DNA of 28,562 bases. It comes from an uncultured Eubacterium sp. (lineage in GTDB: Bacteria > Bacillota > Clostridia > Lachnospirales > Lachnospiraceae). The DNA is taken from contig URYE01000029.1 of the NCBI GenBank assembly GCA_900551945.1, positions 1 through 28,562 of the forward strand. The letters run 5' to 3'. The notes beneath the pieces were generated by a model, which worked only from the letters and a program-made list of their open reading frames with translations, was not told the origin of the DNA and did not search any database. The position numbers and the translations under genes were made by a program. Below are positions 7,797 through 15,338 of this stretch, in pieces (within the stretch, counting starts at the first letter, position 1; each line of letters opens with the position of its first letter).

Positions 7797-9746
7797 TTAT
7801 ACAATATAATTAAAATAATCAAATGCGGCATACAGTTGTTCTGTTACATGATTGCCCTCGTTATCTGTGTACTTTTCTGCCCAATTGCCAGCGTAAGCAT
7901 ACATACCAACCATTGCACCCGTAAATCTTTTGCCTTTTTTTAAGCCTTCATCACAAAGATAATATACATTGTCAAGTTTAGCTATTTGATAATAGTTATC
8001 ATTATCATAACTTATAAAGAACTTTCTCTTAAGATAATCTGTTTCTATCTTAAAATAAATATTTTTCTTAGTATAATCAATTTCAAATTCATCACTTGAT
8101 ATTATATTATCACCAATGTACTCCTCTACTTTCGCAATAAGCCTCACTGGATTAGTCTGTGTAGCATATATTCCAAACTTTAAAAATGTATTTTCATCAT
8201 AATAACAGGTAAGTCCTACATTTTGACCAGGATATAATAATGGCATATCCATTTTAGCTTCAACAGTAAACTTAAAATCTTGCTGTCGTCTAAGAAGAAT
8301 ATTTTTTGCGTGCATTGAATTAAGGTCTTGTTTGCTTCCCTTTATAAATACTCTTGAATTACTTATAATAACCCCGTCTTTTTCTGGCGTTCTTGGAAAT
8401 AGCCAATTTGTACTTAAAACTTCACCATCAAAGTCATCTTCAAGTTGTAAATCCCATACAGTTTCAGGTAAGTTTGGCTTAATCTGCATTGCGCTAGGGC
8501 CATTTAAGTTATTTACTATTGGCCAACCATCCTTTGTCCATATAATTGGGTCAAGTGCTGTTTCTCTGCCTAATATACTATATCCGTCACCAATCTTACG
8601 ACCACACAGATACACCATATACCATTCACCATTTTGCGTCTGTACTGGCTTACCATGACCACAGCGCTGAATTATTGCATTTTCATCGGTCTGGCGCATA
8701 ATAGGGTTATATGGGCATTGTTCATAAGTTCCCATAAGAGTCTTACTTCTTGACACTGTTATTCTGTGTCCCGGTCCAGTTCCGCCTTCTGCTTGAAAAA
8801 GATAATAATAACCGTCTTTTTTTAGAATATGTGGGCCTTCTGGTGCTCTTTTATTATCACCATAGAATAACAATGTAGCTTCTGATATTTGCTTTGTAGC
8901 ATCTTCATTTAGCTCAAATATTCTTGCGCCTCTATTAAGAAGCATATATCTTCTTCCATCATCATCATTAAATATTGATGGGTCAATGCCATCTTCATCT
9001 ATAATAGCAGGCTTACTATATGGTCCTTCTGGATGCTCTGAGCTTACTACTATCTGCTTTCTGTATACGTTGTCATCATCATTTAACCTATATGTAGCAG
9101 TTATATAAAAACGCCCTTTGTAGTAAGAAATGTCTGGTGCCCAATATCCTCTACCACCTTCAAGATTATCTATATTAGCCCACTCTGGATTAGTAATGGC
9201 ATAACCTATTATTTTCCAATGGATAAGGTCTTTAGACATTGATACTGGTATACATGGAAAATATATAAATGTTGAATTAACCATATAGTATGTATCATCA
9301 ACTCGTACAATTGATGGGTCAGGATACATTCCTGTTCTTATTGGATTATGATACATATTCTCTAATGAAGCACCTGTTACTTCTTTAAAATAATCCTCTA
9401 AGTCAAAGAACTTATTCTGCCTTGCAATTTCATAAGGGGTTAAAAGATTAATATCCCCACTCAAAGGTGAAATTCCGACCCTTTCTACAAGATATTTGCA
9501 CACATCAACATTTCCTGACATAGCTGCATAATGAAGCATATTTTTCTGATTATTATCTGTAATATTCATACTTGCCCTTGAATACTCTACAATATATCTT
9601 ACAAGCTTAAGATTACCAGTTTTAGCTGCTAACAGTGCCATAAGTACGCCTTTTTCATCTTTCTCATCAATAAGATTAGGTTCAGCTTCAAGAATTTTTT
9701 TTACTTCGGAAATATCTTCAAAATATATAGCATCTCTAAGTGTCAT
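7797..9746 (-). CDS. Ankyrin-repeat and glycoside hydrolase family 43 fusion
   Basis: A 649-residue protein in three parts. Residues 1-125 form about three ankyrin-like repeats (for example KNMLHYAAMSGNVDVCKYLV at 68-87, then TPYEIARQNKFFDLEDYF). Residues 133-420 are a five-bladed GH43 domain with the expected base D143 (YPDPS), modulator D255 (GIDPS) and acid E303 (APEGP), plus a conserved CGHG at 362-365. Residues 430-649 are a beta-sandwich like the GH43 C-terminal/DUF1349 type. GH43 enzymes release arabinose or xylose from side chains, consistent with pectin arabinan or arabinoxylan. There is no signal peptide, so it should act in the cytoplasm. An in-frame TAA six bases upstream fixes the ATG as the first start; the GGAAAGG lies unusually far away (about 18 bases). 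The ankyrin fusion is the oddity. Confidence 0.88.
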   Translation of the reverse strand: MTLRDAIYFEDISEVKKILEAEPNLIDEKDEKGVLMALLAAKTGNLKLVRYIVEYSRASMNITDNNQKNMLHYAAMSGNVDVCKYLVERVGISPLSGDINLLTPYEIARQNKFFDLEDYFKEVTGASLENMYHNPIRTGMYPDPSIVRVDDTYYMVNSTFIYFPCIPVSMSKDLIHWKIIGYAITNPEWANIDNLEGGRGYWAPDISYYKGRFYITATYRLNDDDNVYRKQIVVSSEHPEGPYSKPAIIDEDGIDPSIFNDDDGRRYMLLNRGARIFELNEDATKQISEATLLFYGDNKRAPEGPHILKKDGYYYLFQAEGGTGPGHRITVSRSKTLMGTYEQCPYNPIMRQTDENAIIQRCGHGKPVQTQNGEWYMVYLCGRKIGDGYSILGRETALDPIIWTKDGWPIVNNLNGPSAMQIKPNLPETVWDLQLEDDFDGEVLSTNWLFPRTPEKDGVIISNSRVFIKGSKQDLNSMHAKNILLRRQQDFKFTVEAKMDMPLLYPGQNVGLTCYYDENTFLKFGIYATQTNPVRLIAKVEEYIGDNIISSDEFEIDYTKKNIYFKIETDYLKRKFFISYDNDNYYQIAKLDNVYYLCDEGLKKGKRFTGAMVGMYAYAGNWAEKYTDNEGNHVTEQLYAAFDYFNYIV

Positions 9747-9785
9747 TTTGATTTAATAGCTTTTCCTTTCCTAGATTTTAAAAAT

Positions 9786-9847
9786 ATTATAACTTAATTT
9801 TCTAGTGATTTCTACATAATTACTGTAACTATAATGATATATTACAG
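9786..9847 (-). promoter_or_regulatory. Candidate activator-dependent promoter of the GH43 gene
   Basis: A perfect TATAAT (minus strand, 9791-9786) lies about 40 bases ahead of the GH43 start, with no recognisable -35 at 15-18 bases. An inverted repeat CTGTAA-N13-TTACAG (9823-9828 and 9842-9847) is centred about 56 bases upstream of the expected start point, a usual place for an activator. The regulator is not encoded nearby. All of this is inference from base patterns. Confidence 0.4.
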
Positions 9848-9925
9848 AAATTTAGTGTAAACTATAAAAAATATGCGCTGCTAGTTTATCAAGTTATTAC
9901 AATTACAGCAGTTGCTTGTATAAAC

Positions 9926-9955
9926 AAAAAACCCCAGGGTTTTTAAACCCCAGGG
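9926..9955 (-). terminator. Strong intrinsic terminator after the permease genes
   Basis: On the minus strand a 10-bp stem (9955-9946 with 9941-9932, CCCTGGGGTT against AACCCTGGGG, including two G-T pairs) with a TAAA loop is followed by six Ts (9931-9926). It separates the transporter unit from the GH43 unit, so the enzymes need their own promoter or readthrough. Confidence 0.88.
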
Positions 9956-9977
9956 TACAAAATTTCGTATTGTTTTA

Positions 9978-10844
9978 TTATTCCTTAACAGCACCGATAT
10001 TAACACCCTGTACAAAGTAATTCTGACAGAATGGGTAAATAATAGCGAATGGTAAAATAGCAACGATAACGGCTGCATTCGCAATAGTATTTGGGTCAAT
10101 ACCATCACCATTGTTAGGAATATCATTATCCATAACCATGTTACGCAACTTAATCTGGAAGTTGAAAAGGTTATTGTTTGTTACATAAATCTTAAAGTTT
10201 GTATAATCGTTCCAGAACTGTACGGCAAACATAAGACCGATAGATGCTAAAGCTGCCTTAGAAAGTGGAAGAACGATTTTGAAGAATGTACCCATTGGTG
10301 AACATCCATCAATTTCAGCGGCTTCAAATAAAGCTTCTGGTATACCTTCAAAGAAGTTTCTCATTAATACCAAGTTATAAATGTTAATAGCAAGTGGAAG
10401 AATAACTGCCCATAAAGTATCAAGTAAGTGTAAGTTCTTCATAACGAGGTACTTAGGAATCATACCACCATCGAAAATCATTGTAAATAAAAGCATGTAA
10501 GCGAAAAGGTTTCTTCCTGGCATTTCCCACTGAATAAGTACATAAGCACCTAAAGTAGCTAATAATAAACCAAAGAATGTACCAGCAACTGTTACTATAC
10601 ATGATATAAGGAATGGTCTGTATAATGCTGACTTAGAAATAACTTCGCCATAACCACCAAATGTAAACTGCTGTGGCCAGAAATTCATACCATATCCAGC
10701 TGTCTTATCAAAAGAATCGACAATAACTTTCCAAATAGGAACCATGATTATAAGTGCGATTAATATAAATATAATTGCATTAACAATAGGGAAGATTTTG
10801 ACTTTTTTCTTCTTTTTTGTAACTACAACTTGTTCTTTACTCAT
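9978..10844 (-). CDS. Carbohydrate ABC transporter permease, LplC/YtcP type
   Basis: A 288-residue inner-membrane permease of the MalG side of the CUT1 family. It has a basic N-terminus (residues 10-16), six predicted membrane helices starting near residue 18, and the cytoplasmic EAA loop (EAAEIDG at 174-180, then FFKIVLPL) that docks on the ATPase. The size and the conserved C-terminal FVQGVNIGAVKE ending are typical of LplC and YtcP proteins, which transport complex oligosaccharides such as rhamnogalacturonan fragments. It follows the other permease by 15 bases, with GGAGGAGGG ahead of the ATG, and is the last gene before a strong terminator. No ATPase gene is present, as is common for systems served by a shared MsmX-like ATPase. 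Confidence 0.92.
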   Translation of the reverse strand: MSKEQVVVTKKKKKVKIFPIVNAIIFILIALIIMVPIWKVIVDSFDKTAGYGMNFWPQQFTFGGYGEVISKSALYRPFLISCIVTVAGTFFGLLLATLGAYVLIQWEMPGRNLFAYMLLFTMIFDGGMIPKYLVMKNLHLLDTLWAVILPLAINIYNLVLMRNFFEGIPEALFEAAEIDGCSPMGTFFKIVLPLSKAALASIGLMFAVQFWNDYTNFKIYVTNNNLFNFQIKLRNMVMDNDIPNNGDGIDPNTIANAAVIVAILPFAIIYPFCQNYFVQGVNIGAVKE

Positions 10845-10859
10845 TATCTATCCCTCCTC

Positions 10860-12317
10860 CTATACAATACCGCGTCCGCGGACTTTCTTACTTGCATAGT
10901 TACAACCTAATACAAGTATCATACTTACAAATGACTTAAATAAACCTACGGCTGTTGTATAACCGTAATCTGAGTTACCACTACCGAATGTCTTACGATA
11001 TACATAAGTTTGAAGTACGTTAGAAACATTAAGTACGGCATCATTCATTGTAACGAATACTGATTCGAAAAGGTTCATAACCTTAGCAAGGTTAAGAATG
11101 AATACTGTGATAATTGTGTTAGCTAATGCTGGAAGTGTAATGTAAATAAGTCTCTTCCATCTGTTAGCACCATCAATCTGAGCTGCTTCGTAAAGGTCAG
11201 GGCTAATTCCTGATAATGTAGCAAGGAAGAGGATTGTTGACCAACCTGTATCCTTCCATACGTTGATGAAGAAGAATGTACCTGTCCAATATTTTACATC
11301 TCCTAAGAAGAAGATAGGTTCTTTTATTGCACCAATGTTTACAAGGAACTGGTTTACCATACCTGAACCATTTACTGAAAGGATTAATCTGAAGATAGAA
11401 GCAACAACAACCCATGACATAAAGTGAGGTAAGTAAACGATTGTCTGTACTGTCTTCTTGAAAGCCATGTTAGTAAGCTCGTTAAGAAGAAGTGAAATAA
11501 TAACTGCAGCACCTGTATTTAAAATTAACTTAACAATTGAAAGTACAAGTGTGTTTCTAAATGCCTGCCAGAAGAATGTATCGTTGGTAAACATCTGAGA
11601 GAAATGCTTAAGACCTACATAGTAAGGGTCTCTGATTATGTATTTAGTAAAGGCATATCTACAACCAAGCATTGGCCAGTAGTTGAAAAGAAGTACCATT
11701 ACAAAAACTGGTAAAAGCATTAAGTAGAACCATCTATAATAGTAAATCTTAGCCCATATATTCTTGTTGATAGAGTTTGTCAAATACTTTGCATCAACAT
11801 GGTTTTCTTTCTTGAAATACTTCATAATATCAAAGAAACAACCTGCCACGCCAATGATAAGACCAATAATAACAATAAATAAACCACAGCCGACTGCATA
11901 GTCACCTTGTGATAATAAATTTGTTAATGAAACAACTGAAAAGCTCTTTCTTCCTGTATAAGCTCTAAAGTTAATAGCTACAAATGAAACAATAAAGATT
12001 ATACCTGCTATAGCTGTAGGTATAATTGAAAGAAATTCTTTTTTAACAGCAACTAATACAATAGCTACTACTAAAGCTAGCATATATAAATACCACATTG
12101 CTGAAATGTCGATATTCATAAAGCTGTAAGCGTCAGATATCTGATCTGGGTCAGTATTCTGAACAAATGGCAACATACCGCCTATAAATGCAATTACTAA
12201 TCCCACGATAGCTACTACCATTATATTGTCAGACTTTCTATTTCCAACCTTAGCTCCGCACTTTGGGCAAACTTTTGCATGTTTAGGTAATTCTGTGTTA
12301 CAAGACTTACATTGCAT
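10860..12317 (-). CDS. LplB/YteP-type sugar ABC permease with zinc-ribbon and extra membrane domain
   Basis: A 485-residue permease, far longer than the usual 300 or so. Residues 1-20 form a zinc ribbon (C3, C6, C17, C20). Residues 32-51, 74-91, 97-116 and 143-162 are four extra hydrophobic segments. A normal LplB/YteP permease starts near 190, with the EAA loop (YEAAQIDG at 376-383, then LIYITLPAL). The first 185 residues look like a small zinc-ribbon membrane protein of the kind often found alone in Clostridia, joined here in frame. The start ATG at 12317 has GAGGG nine bases upstream. It works with the downstream permease and upstream binding protein in oligosaccharide import; the extension might sense or localise. 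I see no frameshift sign at the junction. Confidence 0.9.
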   Translation of the reverse strand: MQCKSCNTELPKHAKVCPKCGAKVGNRKSDNIMVVAIVGLVIAFIGGMLPFVQNTDPDQISDAYSFMNIDISAMWYLYMLALVVAIVLVAVKKEFLSIIPTAIAGIIFIVSFVAINFRAYTGRKSFSVVSLTNLLSQGDYAVGCGLFIVIIGLIIGVAGCFFDIMKYFKKENHVDAKYLTNSINKNIWAKIYYYRWFYLMLLPVFVMVLLFNYWPMLGCRYAFTKYIIRDPYYVGLKHFSQMFTNDTFFWQAFRNTLVLSIVKLILNTGAAVIISLLLNELTNMAFKKTVQTIVYLPHFMSWVVVASIFRLILSVNGSGMVNQFLVNIGAIKEPIFFLGDVKYWTGTFFFINVWKDTGWSTILFLATLSGISPDLYEAAQIDGANRWKRLIYITLPALANTIITVFILNLAKVMNLFESVFVTMNDAVLNVSNVLQTYVYRKTFGSGNSDYGYTTAVGLFKSFVSMILVLGCNYASKKVRGRGIV

Positions 12318-12400
12318 CTCTTCATACCCTCTTTCCTAATATATTTTGTAAAAAGTTAATAAGTTAATACTTATTTTATAATTAAAAATAAGTTAAAAAT

Positions 12401-12440
12401 CAGAACCCAAACGGGATAGTCGCCCACCCTCGAGTGGATT
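12401..12440 (-). other. GC-rich block in the leader of the permease gene
   Basis: A compact G+C-rich stretch sits in very AT-rich DNA between the binding-protein and permease genes. It can form small hairpins such as CCAC-TCGAGG-GTGG and CCC-GTTT-GGG on the minus strand. No U-tract follows closely. It may act together with the big hairpin at 12467-12508 to set the expression ratio of the transporter parts. Confidence 0.3.
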
Positions 12441-12466
12441 CTTAAATGTTAGTAAACATTTATTAT

Positions 12467-12508
12467 AAGTATGTAACTATCAGAAATACATCTGATAGCT
12501 ACATACTT
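12467..12508 (-). terminator. Long hairpin after the binding-protein gene (attenuator or mRNA stabiliser)
   Basis: A 17-position stem with one mismatch (12467-12483 against 12492-12508, loop of eight bases) begins 34 bases past the binding-protein stop codon. There is no U-tract on the minus strand, so simple termination is unlikely. Hairpins at this place in sugar transporter operons commonly protect the binding-protein mRNA or reduce readthrough, keeping binding protein in excess over permease. A second small hairpin (AAATGTT-AGTA-AACATTT, 12444-12461) follows directly. Confidence 0.6.
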
Positions 12509-12542
12509 AAAGGTTATAAATAAATGCTTACTCTTAGTTAAA

Positions 12543-14120
12543 TTACTGATTTAAAGACTTGAGTACTGTTTCGCTTGCTGAACCAACTGTTGTCTTGTAG
12601 TATTCCATACCTTGTTCTACTGTCATATTATTAAGAGCAACCTGAGCTATAACATAGTTTCTAGCTGTGTTGATATCTGTAATATTTTCTGATAATTCAG
12701 TAGTCATTGGAAGAGCTGTTGCTACCTTAGAATTCTTAGCGAAGAATTCACCATTAGAAATAGCTGACTCATCCATTGTTGCACTTCCTGGGTCTGTTCC
12801 GTTCTTGAACTTAGCAAGAGCAAGAATTGGGTCGATATGGTTCTTCTGCATTAATGAGTTTGGCTTTTCAGGAGATGGTAACATATGGAATGTTCCTTCT
12901 TCATATGTCTTACCCTGGTCTTCCTTACCCTGTAATGTTACAGTTTCAGCCTTAGTATCCCAGTGAGTTCCCTTAGCACCATATTCCCAAGCTGTCTGGA
13001 TATCACCACCATCAAGCATTGTGTCGATAAAGTACTTAAAGATACCTTCTGGATTCTTAGCTGCTGTTGTAATACACCATGCTGGTGCAATTCTTTCTAC
13101 ATAAGAACCTAATTCTTTAATTGGCTTAATAGCAATAAGCTCATCGTTAAGGCCCTTGTTCTTAAGGTTTGTCTTAAGAGTATAAGCCCATGTACCAGCC
13201 CAGTATGTAAATACACCTGATTCAGCTGAAGCATCTGTTGAGTAGAACTTATCACGAGCATTTGCTGTTGAGTTATTAACTGATTCTTTATCAATTACGC
13301 CATCAGATACAGCTGTCTGAAGTCTTGTTAAAGCTTCTTCCATAGCCTTTTCTGAGAAACCATCAACATACTGTCCTGAAGAATTCTTATAGAATGTGTA
13401 ATTAGCCTTCTGGAAGAATTCTGGTAAGTAGTTAGTATATGGAGCTTCTGTACTTACAAAACCTGGTGATGAAATTACATAGTGTCCAGCTGAAGCAGCT
13501 AACTGCTTTAAGATACCATAATATGTATCGAAATCCATCTGGTCATTAGCAACCTTATCTGCATCAATACCAGCCTTGTCTAACCAAGCCTTCTTGATAT
13601 ATGTACAACATCCATTACCACGATATGGTGAGAAACCATACATAGCCTGTGTTCCATCTTCACCATTAACCATAAGTGCTGAAAGAACACTTTCTGCTGT
13701 ATCAATAAGTCTTCCTGAATTCTTTGTTTCAGAATTAGCCCATGCGTCTGTCATGTTCCAAAGGAAACCATTAGAAGCATATAAAGCATAATAATCTGAT
13801 GAAAGAATACATACATCTGGCATTGTTTCATCTGAGTTGAATGCGTTAGCAACTGCATCATAGTAACCTGAGTGGTCTGGACGCTTCCATTCAATATCAA
13901 GTCCTGTTAATTCCTTAAGATAATCATAGAATGCCTGAGCTCCGTTAGTTTCTGTAACAATTGTGCTATCTGCCATTACTGTAAATTTGTCTGGTTTTGT
14001 AACCTCTGCGCTTGATGAACCATTTGTGCTAGTTCCTGCATCACTTCCACAAGCAACAAGTCCCATTACTGAAGTAAGTGTTAAACCTACTGCAGTAAGC
14101 TTTTTAACTGTTTTCTTCAT
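12543..14120 (-). CDS. Lipoprotein solute-binding protein of an oligosaccharide ABC transporter
   Basis: A 525-residue extracellular lipoprotein that captures sugar oligomers for the two permeases encoded next. The N-terminus has a lysine-rich region, a hydrophobic core and a lipobox LVAC with acylated Cys24, then a Ser/Thr/Gly-rich linker and the binding domain. Length is in the range of LplA/YtcQ-type (large) binding proteins. I place the start at 14120 because AGGAGGG lies 11 bases upstream and the signal peptide begins there. An in-frame ATG at 14174 would add 18 non-signal residues, has no ribosome binding site and sits just after the predicted transcription start. It is the first gene of the import unit, with its own promoter at 14190-14218. 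Confidence 0.93.
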   Translation of the reverse strand: MKKTVKKLTAVGLTLTSVMGLVACGSDAGTSTNGSSSAEVTKPDKFTVMADSTIVTETNGAQAFYDYLKELTGLDIEWKRPDHSGYYDAVANAFNSDETMPDVCILSSDYYALYASNGFLWNMTDAWANSETKNSGRLIDTAESVLSALMVNGEDGTQAMYGFSPYRGNGCCTYIKKAWLDKAGIDADKVANDQMDFDTYYGILKQLAASAGHYVISSPGFVSTEAPYTNYLPEFFQKANYTFYKNSSGQYVDGFSEKAMEEALTRLQTAVSDGVIDKESVNNSTANARDKFYSTDASAESGVFTYWAGTWAYTLKTNLKNKGLNDELIAIKPIKELGSYVERIAPAWCITTAAKNPEGIFKYFIDTMLDGGDIQTAWEYGAKGTHWDTKAETVTLQGKEDQGKTYEEGTFHMLPSPEKPNSLMQKNHIDPILALAKFKNGTDPGSATMDESAISNGEFFAKNSKVATALPMTTELSENITDINTARNYVIAQVALNNMTVEQGMEYYKTTVGSASETVLKSLNQ

Positions 14121-14150
14121 AAACCTATAAACCCTCCTTTTTGGTCTTAA

Positions 14151-14166
14151 TGGGGAACCACCCCCA
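14151..14166 (-). promoter_or_regulatory. GC-rich leader hairpin of the binding-protein mRNA
   Basis: TGGGG and CCCCA (14151-14155 and 14162-14166) can pair around a six-base loop, starting about 17 bases into the predicted transcript. It lies within a G+C-rich stretch (14151-14174) that contrasts with its surroundings. A 5' hairpin like this often shields an abundant mRNA from decay; a regulatory role is unproven. Confidence 0.35.
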
Positions 14167-14189
14167 CCGGTCATTTATTTGACATTAGT

Positions 14190-14218
14190 ATAATAGCATT
14201 TTTGTACTATTTTAACAA
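14190..14218 (-). promoter_or_regulatory. Predicted sigma-A promoter of the transporter operon
   Basis: On the minus strand, TTGTTA (14218-14213), a 17-base spacer and TATTAT (14195-14190) form a near-consensus promoter. The leader would be about 63 bases long. No clear catabolite-response (cre) element was seen around it. Confidence 0.65.
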
Positions 14219-14507
14219 GAGTATTTTTAACAAATTTTGTACTTTTTTTGAATTTGTTGTGAAAATCTAGTGTTTATGCGGTTTTCAGTGTTAATTTTTT
14301 TTTAACATTTTATTCATTTTTATAACTTTTTATAGTTTAAAAATACTTTTTAAAGTATTTGAATTTGTCTATTTATGTAAATTTTGCACTATTGGTTGTT
14401 AAATTTATGTCTATTTTTACATCAGATTTACAATACTTTGTTTAGATTTCTTATTTTTTGTAATTCTTTTGTGCTTTATTACTACTGTTAATTTTTTATT
14501 CACATTT
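14219..14507. other. AT-rich gap between yigZ and the transporter promoter
   Basis: These roughly 290 bases have long T-runs on the + strand and no open frame worth reporting. The one clear structure is an inverted repeat, AAATACTTT-TT-AAAGTATTT at 14341-14360. It could be an operator or a weak terminator for the yigZ gene, which ends at 14508. Confidence 0.45.
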
Positions 14508-15149
14508 TTACAACAATATTACCTCTCCTGAAGCCATTTTACTGTATTTTTGCTCTCCATTTTCTATCACTTCAACATTTCCTGAAAAACGGTCAGTTAT
14601 TATGTGTACAAATTGCATATAGTATTCCTTTGGAATTAGTAATTTAATATGCACTTTGTCAGTGTATTCTATGTCTTCTATTAGTACATTTTGCTCTGCA
14701 CATATATATTGTATTTTACCCATATTATTATAATCTGTGTCTATATATGCACTTACTCCTTCAATTGCGTCTATTACCTCACTTTGTGCAATACCTTTTT
14801 TAGTGGCTTCTTGATATGCTCTTATAAGACCACCTGTACCCAAAAGTGTACCACCAAAATATCTTGTTACAACTATAAGACAGTTATGTATCTTTTCTGA
14901 CAATATAATATCCATAATAGGCTTACCTGCTGTGCCTGATGGTTCACCATCATCACTAAATTTTTGTACTTCATTATTATTTCCTATTATATATGCGTAA
15001 CAATTGTGTCTTGCATCCCAGAATTTTTTCTTCATATTGTTAATAATATCTACTGCCTGTTCTTCACTTTCAACTTTGAATACATTTGCAATAAATCTTG
15101 ATTTCTTTTCTACTATTTCGTCTGTTCCGTTTTTATATATTATTTTCAT
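14508..15149 (-). CDS. yigZ: YigZ/IMPACT (UPF0029) family protein
   Basis: A 213-residue cytoplasmic protein of the YigZ/YvyE family, related to eukaryotic IMPACT. The role in bacteria is not firmly established; links to translation regulation have been proposed from the IMPACT homology. The conserved N-terminal block is complete: KSRFIA (16-21), ARHNCYAY (46-53), DDGEPSGTAG (66-75) and the RYFGG-x3-GTGGLIRAY run (96-112). The C-terminal part is the DUF1949-type ferredoxin-like domain. The length is typical for the family. GAGGAGA sits nine bases before the ATG. It is divergent from the penicillin-binding protein gene; no promoter with acceptable spacing was found for it. Confidence 0.93.
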   Translation of the reverse strand: MKIIYKNGTDEIVEKKSRFIANVFKVESEEQAVDIINNMKKKFWDARHNCYAYIIGNNNEVQKFSDDGEPSGTAGKPIMDIILSEKIHNCLIVVTRYFGGTLLGTGGLIRAYQEATKKGIAQSEVIDAIEGVSAYIDTDYNNMGKIQYICAEQNVLIEDIEYTDKVHIKLLIPKEYYMQFVHIITDRFSGNVEVIENGEQKYSKMASGEVILL

Positions 15150-15282
15150 AAGTTAAATTCTCCTCGTATTTTAATTAATTGATTGTAATTGTGCTTCCAT
15201 ATGCTATCTACATTTTGTTTAATATACATATTAGTGTACAATCAATTTAGCACCATATAAGAGTACATTATACCTTATCCAT

Positions 15283-15311
15283 TTGTCAAAATTATTTATT
15301 TATGATATAAT
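15283..15311 (+). promoter_or_regulatory. Strong sigma-A promoter of the penicillin-binding protein gene
   Basis: TTGTCA (15283-15288), a 17-base spacer and a perfect TATAAT (15306-15311) preceded by TGA (extended -10) are visible. The AAGGAGGA ribosome binding site follows at 15325-15332, seven bases before the ATG, so the leader is only about 20 bases. Confidence 0.8.
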
Positions 15312-15338
15312 TTTATTTATGGAAAAGGAGGATACTAT

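Noticed and set aside
9881..10126. Short minus-strand frame overlapping the LplC-type permease
   Set aside because: It is out of frame with a well-supported permease gene, runs through the terminator and has no family resemblance.
12353..12368. Tandem AAGTTAAT repeat ahead of the permease gene
   Set aside because: Only two full copies in very AT-rich DNA; not enough to call an operator or repeat element.
14121..14174. Longer start for the solute-binding protein
   Set aside because: It lacks a ribosome binding site, would put 18 residues before a clear lipoprotein signal peptide, and lies at the very start of the predicted transcript.
14175..14507. Catabolite-response (cre) site near the transporter promoter
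   Set aside because: No 14-base match to the cre consensus could be found by eye in this region.
15267..15289. TTGACA and TATAAT on the minus strand as a yigZ promoter
   Set aside because: The spacer is only 11 bases; the TTGACA is the complement of the PBP -35 region.
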